NCBI GenBank assembly: GCA_038043465.1
Contig: JBBTBX010000002.1
Location: 111,431-175,430, forward strand
Source of the DNA: SXRF01 sp038043465
GTDB taxonomy: Bacteria; Pseudomonadota; Alphaproteobacteria; Rickettsiales; SXRF01
Direction of reading: 5' to 3'
DNA length: 64,000 nt
The position numbers and the translations under genes are program-made. The notes beneath the pieces were generated by a model that worked only from the letters and a program-made list of their open reading frames with translations, was not told the origin of the DNA and did no database searches. Of this stretch, positions 52,846 to 62,500 are shown in pieces. Numbering within the stretch: the first letter of the stretch is position 1; each line of letters opens with the position of its first letter.

Positions 52846-53927
52846 TTTACGCAAAACAAAATCCTCTCGAGCTGCAGGGCAAAGGCAAAATCGGTCTGCT
52901 TGAAACTTCCGGCAGTTATAATGTTGACCGCTATCCGTGGGCTTATCAGGCATGGAAACGCCAGCAGCAGATTCACTGGATGGGTGAAGAAGTGCCACTT
53001 GGTGAAGACATCAAGGATTGGAACGGAAAAGCACTCAGTGAAAGTGAACGCAATTTGCTTACGCAGATTTTCCGTTTCTTTACGCAGTCGGATGTAGAAG
53101 TCAGCGATAATTATTTCAAGCGTTATATTCCCATTTTCCAGCCACTCGAAATCCAGATGATGATGGCGGCATTTACCAACATGGAAACGGTGCATATCGA
53201 CGCTTACGCGTTGTTACTGAAAACACTCGGTATGCCCAACACTGAGTTCAAAGCATTCCATTCTTACGCTTCCATGCGTGCAAAAACCGATTATATGCAC
53301 AGCTTCGGCACTTCCACCTGCTCCGATGTTGCACGTACGCTGGCTATGTTTGGCGCATTCACCGAGGGTATGGCTCTTTTTGCCAGTTTCGCGATGCTGA
53401 TGAATTTCCCACGCTTCAATAAAATGAAAGGCATGGGGCAAATTGTTAGCTGGTCAGTACGCGATGAATCATTGCACTGCGAGAGCATTATCCGTCTTTA
53501 TCATGAATGGGCGCAGGAGACTGGCGCGGTGACCAAAGCAGTTGCCGATGATATTATAGATGTTGGTAAAACTATGGTGGGACTCGAAGATAAATTCATT
53601 GAGCTGGCTTTTGAATTTGGTGAAGTGCAAGGGATGAAGCCGGATGATATAAAAAACTATGTTCGTTACATTGCCGACTGGCGACTTACCCAACTCAAAC
53701 TCACCCCGGTTTATGGCTATTTCACCGGAACATCTGGCGAGTATAAACAAACCAGAGAACATCCTCTGCCGTGGCTTTCCGCCATGCTTAATGGGGTTGA
53801 ACATGCCAATTTCTTTGAAGCCCGCTCCACCGAATATTCCAAAGCAGCAACGCGCGGCGATTGGCACGGCGAAGGCGGGGTATGGGCAGCTTTTGATAAT
53901 ATGAAAAAACAACTGGAGGTTGCGTAA
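52836..53927 (+). CDS. nrdB: Ribonucleoside-diphosphate reductase beta chain, class I
   Basis: 363-residue ferritin-like radical subunit. Metal ligands: Asp in FTQSDVEVSD, Glu and His in NMETVHIDAY (Tyr at His+4, as in the radical Tyr of class Ia), then Glu in TEGMALFASF and RDESLHCESI. Starts at ATG 52836 with GAGGAG 9 nt upstream, overlapping nrdA by 10 nt. It overlaps the thioesterase gene by one base. Confidence 0.95.
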   Translation: MSVIYAKQNPLELQGKGKIGLLETSGSYNVDRYPWAYQAWKRQQQIHWMGEEVPLGEDIKDWNGKALSESERNLLTQIFRFFTQSDVEVSDNYFKRYIPIFQPLEIQMMMAAFTNMETVHIDAYALLLKTLGMPNTEFKAFHSYASMRAKTDYMHSFGTSTCSDVARTLAMFGAFTEGMALFASFAMLMNFPRFNKMKGMGQIVSWSVRDESLHCESIIRLYHEWAQETGAVTKAVADDIIDVGKTMVGLEDKFIELAFEFGEVQGMKPDDIKNYVRYIADWRLTQLKLTPVYGYFTGTSGEYKQTREHPLPWLSAMLNGVEHANFFEARSTEYSKAATRGDWHGEGGVWAAFDNMKKQLEVA

Positions 53928-54295
53928 TGTACGAAAAAGAACTGGTTATCAAAGTAGTTGCTATGCCCTGCGACACTAACCCCGATGGCGATATGTTCGG
54001 CGGATGGATTTTAAGTCAGATGGATTTGGCGGCATATCTCCATGCTCGCAAGCTGGCGCATCACAAGATCGTTACCGTTGCCATCGACAATATCGTATTT
54101 CATCGCCCGGTTCTGGTTGGTGATTGCCTGATTTGTTATGCCACAATCGAAAAAGTCGGGCGCACCAGCATTGCGGTAAAAATTGACGCGATGGTCGAGC
54201 GCAAAGAAGGTCACAAACAGGAAGAGGTGACTGAAGGTCGCTTTACGTTCGTTGCCATTGGCGAAGATAGAAAGCCAGTGCCAGTTAAAGTATAA
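53927..54295 (+). CDS. Acyl-CoA thioesterase, hotdog fold (YciA-like)
   Basis: 122 residues. PCDTNPDGDMFGGWILSQMDLAAYLHARKLA is the family's conserved opening with the catalytic Asp/Asn region, and VTVAIDNIVFHRPVLVGD and ATIEKVGRTSIAVKI follow. TAATG overlap with nrdB puts it in the B12-regulated operon. Its stop meets the convergent membrane-protein gene's stop at 54296. Confidence 0.88.
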   Translation: MYEKELVIKVVAMPCDTNPDGDMFGGWILSQMDLAAYLHARKLAHHKIVTVAIDNIVFHRPVLVGDCLICYATIEKVGRTSIAVKIDAMVERKEGHKQEEVTEGRFTFVAIGEDRKPVPVKV

Positions 54296-54850
54296 CTACG
54301 CCCTGAGCATCCTGTTATTATATGGTGGCATAAGTTGTAGCGTTGAACCGATGTGGTTTAAGGCAAATAAACCTATTAGCGCGCCAACATTAAGAACAAA
54401 AATTCGTGACTGAATGGCAAGCGTATAATTTTCTACACCACCAAGCACCAGTGAGGCAATATAACCGCTTGCTTCATAAGCCACAAAAGCTACCATAAAA
54501 GCTAAAGTGATGCTCAGTACAGGACTTGAATTGCTAAAACGTGCTACTATCCAGCGTGCAGATAGCAGTGAAATAAGCGCGACCGCGCCAAGTGCCGCTC
54601 CCCATGCGAAGGTATTTGCATCCCACGGGTAATCCATGAACAGGAAGCCAGTGAGTTGATTGGCGAGCCATACACCAAGCATAAGGAGTACTGCATCACG
54701 GCGAGGTAATGTAAGCGCAGTTGCAGCAGCAAAAGCGGCAAACGGAACGGCGCATTCAAACCAGAAGGTAAAGGCAACGCTGGAAACAATAAGCAGCGTT
54801 AGCCAGAGGGGACGACGCCAGTCTTGAGCCGGTGAAAGTGATGATTGCAT
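54296..54850 (-). CDS. Integral membrane protein in B12-riboswitch operon, possible cobalamin/cobalt uptake factor
   Basis: 184 residues with five to six hydrophobic segments: about 15-33, 38-58, 75-96, 105-125, 130-150 and 155-170. Conserved-looking motif FWFECAVPFAAFAAATALTL holds the sole Cys, and LMLGVWLANQLTGFLFMDYPWDANTFAWGAALG holds the only acidic loop residues. RBS AAGGAG. It is the last gene of the run behind the riboswitch at 56052-56228. A transport role in B12 or cobalt is inferred from regulation; I cannot place it in BtuM or Cbt families. Confidence 0.65.
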   Translation of the reverse strand: MQSSLSPAQDWRRPLWLTLLIVSSVAFTFWFECAVPFAAFAAATALTLPRRDAVLLMLGVWLANQLTGFLFMDYPWDANTFAWGAALGAVALISLLSARWIVARFSNSSPVLSITLAFMVAFVAYEASGYIASLVLGGVENYTLAIQSRIFVLNVGALIGLFALNHIGSTLQLMPPYNNRMLRA

Positions 54851-54880
54851 AGTAACTCCTTTAGGTTGATGATTATAGTT

Positions 54881-55411
54881 TTAACGTGGCAAACGAGTGA
54901 CTAAACGCTTAGTGTTTGCCTGCACTGCAGATGCCCATTTCTTGGATTCCCGCGTAGGTTTATCACTAACGGCATCTTTATCCGATGTTTGCGCCTCTTT
55001 TTCGGCAATATTAGCTTTTCGTTGCAGTTTTCCAGCACCAAGCTGCCATTCAGTAACAACTTTTTTGCTTTCCAGATAGTTGGAAACACCCATGCACGCT
55101 GCACCAAAAGCCGTCATGACAACAGCAATACGGTTGAATTGCTTATTGCCCATAACTGCTTCAGTGCCTTTAGCCGATTTGAAAAGCGGTTTCCCCTGTT
55201 CGGCAGCACTCAGGATTTTTGATGACAGCACGCTTAGAACGCCGATATTGGTCGCACCCGCTATGGCAAACAGCCATGATGATATGGCTGAATAAGTCGT
55301 ATGATCACGCATGAATTTTTTTTCAGATATAGTTGCCGCTTCCTCATGGGCAGGGGCAGAAGATGTTTGTGGTTTCTTTTCTGAAGTTTTTTGTTCTATT
55401 ACTTCGCTCAT
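54881..55411 (-). CDS. Two-TM protein with long charged ends, B12-riboswitch operon, unknown
   Basis: 176 residues. N-terminal 40 residues are Lys/Glu/Ala-rich; two hydrophobic spans at about 46-66 (SWLFAIAGATNIGVLSVLSS) and 93-112 (IAVVMTAFGAACMGVSNYL); the C-terminal 60 residues are Lys/Glu-rich. No domain recognised. Start 4 nt after the preceding gene's stop and 30 nt before the next gene, so all three are one transcript. Confidence 0.6.
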   Translation of the reverse strand: MSEVIEQKTSEKKPQTSSAPAHEEAATISEKKFMRDHTTYSAISSWLFAIAGATNIGVLSVLSSKILSAAEQGKPLFKSAKGTEAVMGNKQFNRIAVVMTAFGAACMGVSNYLESKKVVTEWQLGAGKLQRKANIAEKEAQTSDKDAVSDKPTRESKKWASAVQANTKRLVTRLPR

Positions 55412-55415
55412 ATGC

Positions 55416-55916
55416 TTACTCTTTACTTGAGAAATTATTTAAAGATTTCTGTATATTATTAGTATTGGCGTTAGAAGCAACCACCGTTTCTTCCATTTGC
55501 AAAGGCATGACATATGCGTTCTGGAAATCCATGCGGTAATCAGTCATGGCATAATAACAAATCAGATTTCCCGCTTCATCACCGGACTTGTCAGTAACAG
55601 AAGCGGTGAACAACAGCCCACGCTGCAGATTCCCATCTCCTTTCCAGAATAGCTTATCATAAGTATCCAGCGATAATTGCTCATTGAAAGACAGGGAGTC
55701 ATTCAAGGCATATTTAGACCCGTAACGCGAATTAAATGCTTCGATGCAGGATTTTTTTTGCGCGCTATCAAAATTGGTAAGCGCGGCGGCTTTATCCATT
55801 TCAAATAATTGTTGCCGCAAATTGCTTTGATTGCCCGCCCAGGATACCGAGCTGATACATATAATACATAAAATTGTGCAAATAATTACTTGAAGATTTA
55901 AATTAAAACCAGTCAT
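55416..55916 (-). CDS. Exported protein, first gene of B12-riboswitch operon, unknown
   Basis: About 166 residues. ATG at 55916 has GGAG 8 nt upstream. Signal peptide (MTGFNLNLQVIICTILCIICIS) ending near SSVSWAG, then a soluble part: DKAAALTNFDSAQKKSCIEAFNSRYGSKYAL, LQRGLLFTASVTDKSGDEAGNLICYYAMTDYRM. Two Cys (near residues 57 and 119) may form a disulfide. The family is not recognised. It begins about 135 nt after the riboswitch aptamer. Confidence 0.62.
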   Translation of the reverse strand: MTGFNLNLQVIICTILCIICISSVSWAGNQSNLRQQLFEMDKAAALTNFDSAQKKSCIEAFNSRYGSKYALNDSLSFNEQLSLDTYDKLFWKGDGNLQRGLLFTASVTDKSGDEAGNLICYYAMTDYRMDFQNAYVMPLQMEETVVASNANTNNIQKSLNNFSSKE

Positions 55917-56051
55917 AAAATACACTCCATAAACAGTTATACATACGCTATTGCCAAATGGCTTTAGCGCGTGTCACTGCATAAAGAGTTGGGCTCACCC
56001 CAATCATCACTCCTAGAAAACACCCCGTTTCCTGAGTATGCGTGACACCTG

Positions 56052-56228
56052 ATAGTAGGTCTCCTGACTTGCGGGTCATCACCTTCGGCTGTCTTCCCAA
56101 GTATCGCTACTCAGTGACGGTGTATCATTGCCTAAGGCTTGCCGCTTACAGTTGCGGGGGCAGTTCCGGATTACACAAATAATTGTGGCACCAGATTCCC
56201 TATTAATCCCTTGCGGGAACTATCAAGG
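56052..56228 (-). ncRNA. Adenosylcobalamin riboswitch (upstream of three-gene unknown operon)
   Basis: Reading the minus strand: GGGAATCTGGTGCC, then GAACTGCCCCCGCAACTGTA (the same core as the 50637 aptamer), GGGAAGACAGCCGAAGGTGA, and the B12 box GTCAGGAGACCTACT near 56068-56055. Downstream TTGGGGTGAGCCCAA then CTCTTT could be a terminator in the repressed state (about 55970-55995). Confidence 0.93.
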
Positions 56229-56231
56229 AGT

Positions 56232-56259
56232 AACATAACGCAAAATTGGATAAGGTCAA
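56232..56259 (-). promoter_or_regulatory. Candidate promoter of the B12-regulated operon
   Basis: On the minus strand TTGACC (56254-56259) and TATGTT (56232-56237) with 16 nt between, directly upstream of the aptamer start. Read by eye. Confidence 0.45.
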
Positions 56260-56281
56260 TCTGATAGTTATAAGGTGTAAT

Positions 56282-56520
56282 TTTATGCGAGCTGGATTGA
56301 TAAATGACCTTCTGGTCATTTGCCCTATAGGCTGGCATCCAAAATTTCTGCTGAAATTTTGTCGAACCATATGGTTCGCATACCAACTCGTAGAAACACG
56401 AAAAGGAAATATAGATTTTCATATTGATGGTGTGGTGGTGAAAATTTTGAGAAATTTGTAGCTATTACGCATCCCCCATTCATCTACCTCTAGTGAGGGA
56501 TGAATGAAGGATACGAAGTG
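56282..56520. other. Cluster of perfect hairpins between the B12 operon and the RTX gene
   Basis: In 240 nt: AAATGACC/GGTCATTT (56302-56321), AAAATTTC/GAAATTTT (about 56341-56360), the palindrome CGAACCATATGGTTCG (about 56363-56378), and CATTCATC/GATGAATG (56477-56506), the last about 30 nt downstream of the RTX stop codon. No ORF is credible here. May include the RTX transcript end. Confidence 0.45.
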
Positions 56521-56534
56521 GATAAAATTCTTAA

Positions 56535-59500
56535 CTACAACAAGAAATCGCTCGCTGCCAGGGTATGCAGTCCGGTTAGTTCGATTTGCATATCGAGCGT
56601 GCCGTTACTATCAGCGTCTATGCCGATAATAGTGTTGCCGGAAACTTGTGCATAATTAACCCCAGCTACTGAACCACCCAAAGCACCTGTGCCTTTAAAA
56701 GTGAAGCTTCCGGCGAAATCAGTAAGGTCGATTTTATCAGTGCCTTTAACGAAATCAGTGATAATGTCACGTACACCTGTCGCTTTTCCAGAATCAGTTA
56801 TTGCGCTGAATTTAAACACATCAGCACCAGCACCGCCAGTCATGGTGTCTTTTCCAGTCCCGCCAGTTATAATATTGGCAAGGGTATTTCCCAGCAATGT
56901 ATCGTTGTAAGTAGAACCAGTTAGATTTTCGATATTAGTGAGTATATCGCCGGCAGCAAAGCCACCAGATTGCGCGGTGGTAACAGCCAGATTTACATTC
57001 ACTGCCGCTGTGGAGTTAGCGTATGAAACTGTATCAATCCCTGCCCCACCATTGATGTTATTAGCAACTGAGCTGCCTGTAAATGTGTCGTTCAAAGGTG
57101 AACCAATAATGTTTTCAATGCTGATTAGCGTATCGTCCTGAGCATGACCGCCAGATTGAGCGGTGGTGATTCCGAGATTTACATTAACTGCGGCAGTAGA
57201 AGCTGCGTAGGACACAGTATCAGTTCCCACCCCTCCATCAAGTATATCAACTCCGGTGCTTCCGGAAATTGTATCATTACCATCAAGGGCATAAATTACT
57301 TCATTACCGGCGATTCCAGCCAGGATGTTATCCGCTGTGGTTCCGGAGATTATTTTAGCGACATTAATTTTGGCAGTGGCAGTGTTTGAAATAATACCGT
57401 TAGAATCTTTAACGCTATAGGTAAAACTATCCATACCGTTATATCCTGCGGTCGGGGTATAAAGGATTGTGCCATCGGTAGCATTAATGCTCACTGTGCC
57501 GTGTGCAGGAGTGGTCAAACCAGTTATACTGCTAGCAAAGAGAACTGTCTCAACATCATTATCATTAGCCAGAACATTAAGTTTAGTCGCGGTGTTTTCG
57601 ACAACCACAAAGCTGTCGTTAGTCGCCACAGGAATATCGTTTACCGGTGTCACCGTAGCATCAACAATCAGAGTGCTGGTTGCGCCGAATGAATCGGTTA
57701 GTTTTATGGTGATTTTATCAATCCCGTTGTAATTAGGCTTTGGAGTATAAGTTATCATATTGCCGGCAAAGCTGATACTGGCATTAGGTGAGGAGACGGA
57801 ATTGATGGTAAAAGCATTGCCGTCCGGATCATAAAAATAGCTATTCACATCAAAAGTTGCTGGAGTATCTTCAGTAAATGTAATGGTGCTGCCTGTCTTA
57901 AATTTAGGAGAGTCATTAATTAGAGTTACATTTATTGTAGCTGTAGCAATGTTGGAAACCAACCCCTGCGAATCAGTAACTGTATATTTAAAACTATCCT
58001 GTCCGTAGAAATCAGCTTTTGGTGTGTATAACACCTTGCCATCACTTTGGATTGCAACTGTACCATTTGTCGGCTGGGTAGTTATTTTAATATTAGCTGC
58101 CGGGAAGAAACCATCTTCCACATCCGAATCATTGCTCAGAATAGTTATAAGGGCGGTGCTATCTTCACTGATTGTGATGACATCATTAGTTGCCACAGGC
58201 GCATCATTTACCGAAATAATCGTGGCATTTACCGTTTTGGTATCAAAACCACCATTGCCATCAGAAATCGTGTAGGTGAATGAATCAGTGCCGAAATAGT
58301 TTTTGGAAGGAGTATAAAATAACTTACCACCGGAAATGCTGGTAGAGCCATGCGCCGCACCGCCAGCAGAATATATAGTCATGGTATTATTTTCTATATC
58401 AGTCGCACCAACCAGAGCCAGCACTTCAACTGGTGTATCCTCATTGGTTGTTATAGTTTTGTTCAGTCCCACCGGAGCATCATTAACCGGTGCCACATTA
58501 ACACTGATAGTTTTGCTCTGGCTTACACCGGCTGCGTCTTTATAGGAAATAGTAAAACTATCAGTGCCAAAATAATTAGCTTTTGAGGTGTAAATTATAT
58601 CACCGCTGGTATTTACAGAAGCTGTGCCATTCACGGCAGCCCCTGAGATAATAATATTTTTATAATCAGCACTACCATCATTTTTATTAAGCAGTTTTAT
58701 TTTTGTGGCTACATCCTCATTAACTACCACATAACCATTCACAGAATAAACCGTGGATACAGGTTCAATAGAAGCCGCATTGGTCAGGTTGAATTTTGTT
58801 CCATCAGCAAATTGGATATATTCCATGCGGTTATTGTCGGTAGCGAAAAATTTGCTGACTAATATAGAATCGGTTTTCCCCTGAGTTACTATACGTAGAT
58901 CATCACCAACCCGAATCATTGCCATAGTAGAAGATAAAATACCAGTACCCAGCACTATTTTATCGCCAACACCACCGGATTCGGTAAGAATATCACTACC
59001 ATAACCAGCGTCAAAATTATAGGTATCAACTCCACCGCCACCTCTTAAAATATCATTACCGATGCCGCCATTGATAATATCAATATCTTCACTGCCATAG
59101 ATATAGTCATTACCCGCAGCTCCACTCAGATTGTCGGCAAAAGGTGTTCCGATTATTATATCATCTGCCGCACTGCCAGTCACAGTAATTGCCTTGGTGA
59201 TATCAATGATTCTGCCATCGGCAAATTTAAGGGTTTCTACCCGGTAATTGGAGTTAGTGAAGAAATTATTGATAGTTACTCGGTCATTGGCACTGTAGCT
59301 TATAATTAGATTAGTTCCGGATGCCTCCATCAATATATCCTGCGGTACTATCCCAGCCCCAAATACTATCTGGTCAGCACCCGTATAATCAGAAAGCGTA
59401 TCCTGTCCATCACCAATGTTGAAGATATAGACATCGTTACCTGTGCTTCCATCAATAATATCATTGCCTTTGCCAGCGTTAATAGTGTCATTACCGCTAT

Positions 59501-62500
59501 AGCCATAGATGGTGTCGTTGCCAATATTGCCAGTTAAATTATCATTAAAACTAGCCCCCACCAGAGTTTCACCGGTAGTTTTAGTGCCAAGTAAAGTAAG
59601 CCCACCTGATAAATCTAATATGCTGCCATCAGCGAATTTAAGGCTTTCGATTTTATAGTTGCTTCCAGAATTACTAAAAAAGCTTTTTAGTGTTATCTGG
59701 TCGCCATTCGTTCCAACTTTAATAATCAGTGACTGGCTATTCGCATAATCGGAAATAAGCTGAATGCCAGCCTTGGCAATCCCCGTGCCAAACACTATCT
59801 GGTCGATTCCGGTGTAATCAGTAATCGTGTCCTGCCCGTCACCGACATTGAAGATATAAGTATCATTGCCGCTATAGAAACTGCTGTTATCAATAATATC
59901 ATTACCTTTACCGCCGGTGATAATATCATTGCCTTCATTACCGTAAATTGTGTCAGCTCCTATATTTCCGGTCAGGGTATCATTGGAATATATACCGTAC
60001 AAGGTTTCGCCTGTGGTTTTTGTCGCGCTTAAAGTTAAACCAGTTGTTAAATCCAATACACTGCCATCAGCGAATTTAAGGCTTTCGATTTTATAGTTGC
60101 TTCCAGAATTACTAAAAAAGCTTTTTAGTGTTATCTGGTCGCCATTCGTTCCCACTTTAATAATCAGTGACTGGTTATTAGCGTAATCCGAAATGAGCTG
60201 AATATTGGCTTTTGTTATCCCCGCGCCAAAAACTATCTGGTCAGTTCCGGTGTAATCAGTAATCGTGTCCTGCCCATCGCCGACATTGAAGATATAAGTA
60301 TCGTTGCCGCTATAGAAACTGCTGTTATCAATAATATCGTTGCCTTTTCCACCATTTATCGTGTCATTGCCTTCATTACCGTAAATGGTATCCGCCCCGA
60401 TATTCCCGGTCAACACGTCATTAGAGTATATACCGTACAAGGTTTCGCCTGTGGTTTTTGTCGCGCTTAAAGTTAAACCAGTTGTTAAATCCAATACACT
60501 GCCATCAGCGAATTTAAGGCTTTCGATTTTATAGTTACTTCCAGAATTATTAAAAAAGCTTTTTAGAGTTATCTGATCGCCATTAGTACCAACCTTGATA
60601 ATCAGCGACTGGCTATTAGTATAATCGGAAATGAGCTTGATAGATGCCTTGGTTATCCCCGCCCCGAACACAATCTGGTCAGTTCCGGTGTAATCATAAA
60701 TAGTGTCTTGCCCATCACCAATATTGAATATATAACTATCATTGCCTGAATAATAGGTGCTACCACCATCGATAATATCATTACCCTTACCACCAGTGAT
60801 AGTGTCATTACCTTCATTGCCGTAAATTGTGTCATTACCGATATTGCCAGTCAGCACATCATTAGAGTATATCCCAAACAAAGTTTCGCCTGTGGTTTTT
60901 GTACCAACCAGCGTTAAACCAGTGGTTAAATCCAGCACACTGCCATCAGCAAATTTAAGAGTTTCGATTTTGTAATTACTGTCTTGCGTATAAAAGAAAT
61001 TCTTTAAACTTATCTGGTCGCCATTCGTGCCAATTTTTACAATCAGCGACTGGTTATTAGCATAATCAGAAATCAGTTGAATATTGGCCTTGGTAATCCC
61101 CGCACCGAACACAATCTGGTCAGTTCCAGTGTAATCATAAATAGTATCCTGCCCGTCACCGACATTAAAGATATAGGTATCGTTACCCGAATAGAAACCA
61201 CTTCCGCCATCGATAACATCATTACCCTTACCGCCAGTGATAGTGTCATCGCCAGTACCACCAACGATATTATCATTCCCACCCAGCCCCTTTATCACAT
61301 CATTTTTTGATGTTCCAGTTAAGGTTTCCGCCAAATCCGTGCCAGTCATGAGTGAGCCGATATTCGCAAGGCTGAGGCTGCTGCCATCGACAAACTCCAG
61401 CGTTTCCACGCGATTGGTAGTAGCAACATAAAAATTCTTGATGCCTATCTTATCGCCAGCCGTACCAATATTAATCACCAAATCATTTCCCACCTGCGCG
61501 TATGACACATCCGCCGCGCTGATGCCGTCACCCAGCAAAATCTTATCCATCCCCGCATTATCATCAATCGAATCCTGCCCATCGCCACGGCTAAAACGAT
61601 AAATATCATTACCAGCGTCGCCTTTCAGAATATCATTGCCCTTACCGCCCACAAAATAATCATTCCCAGCGAAGCCATAGAGTTCGTCGTTAGCGGCATC
61701 GCCATGCAGTATGTCATTTTTGGTTGTGCCGTAGAGTATGTCGATCTCCGATGTGCCATAATTAAGCCTGCCATCGAAGGTGAAGCCGGAAGGAATTGCC
61801 AGGGTTGCAATGCTGGCTGTCAGCGAATCAAGCTTACTGTCGAACGCAGCATCATTAAACTGGTCCTTGTTGAGTTTCAGGATATTTTCGGCGTAATAGA
61901 TATAATTAGTGAAGCTGTCTGAGTTTATGGCTTTGGCTTTTATCGCAGCGATAGCTTCATCGAGCGTGCTGCCGATGGTGAGTTTGTCGCTGGCGAAGTC
62001 GTAACTGGCATTAGGGAATACATCATGCAGCACCGATTGCACCAGAAACTTATTCAGGAAATAATTATAGAACATGTCCCATGCCTGCTGCGCCAGCGGA
62101 ACACCAGTTTGAGTGCGGTTGAAGAAATCACCACCGGTAATCTTCTCCATGAAGGCTGTCTTTTTGGCAGAGAATGGTATATAACCAAAGGCGGAATCAT
62201 AAACATCAGCACTGGTGACATTCTGGACACCCGCCCAGCGGAAGAGGAACGCCTCGAACTTGTCGCCAAGCAGATAGAAGTCTTTAGGCTGGGTGGCTGC
62301 AAGGTCTTTCGCCATCGCAAGTAAAGTCGGGTCGAGAGTCATTGCTGCCTGCCATGAATAGAGGCTGCCGTAACCACGGGAATAAGGAAGCAGTAAACTA
62401 TCAACGCTAAGTTTGAATGTAGAAGGCAGGGTAAAGTCAGGATTGGTAAACACAGTCGGAGTTTCGAAGCCGAAATTAATCTCATGGATGTTTCTTACGT

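Noticed and set aside
56246..56461. 71-residue plus-strand ORF between the B12 riboswitch and the RTX gene
   Set aside because: It consists largely of perfect hairpins and lacks an RBS or domain. The end (DGVVVKI) recalls NAD-dependent ligase by chance only.
59570..61325. Regular repeats suggesting a CRISPR array
   Set aside because: Repeats are coding RTX modules of 440 bp with no unique spacers; no cas genes.
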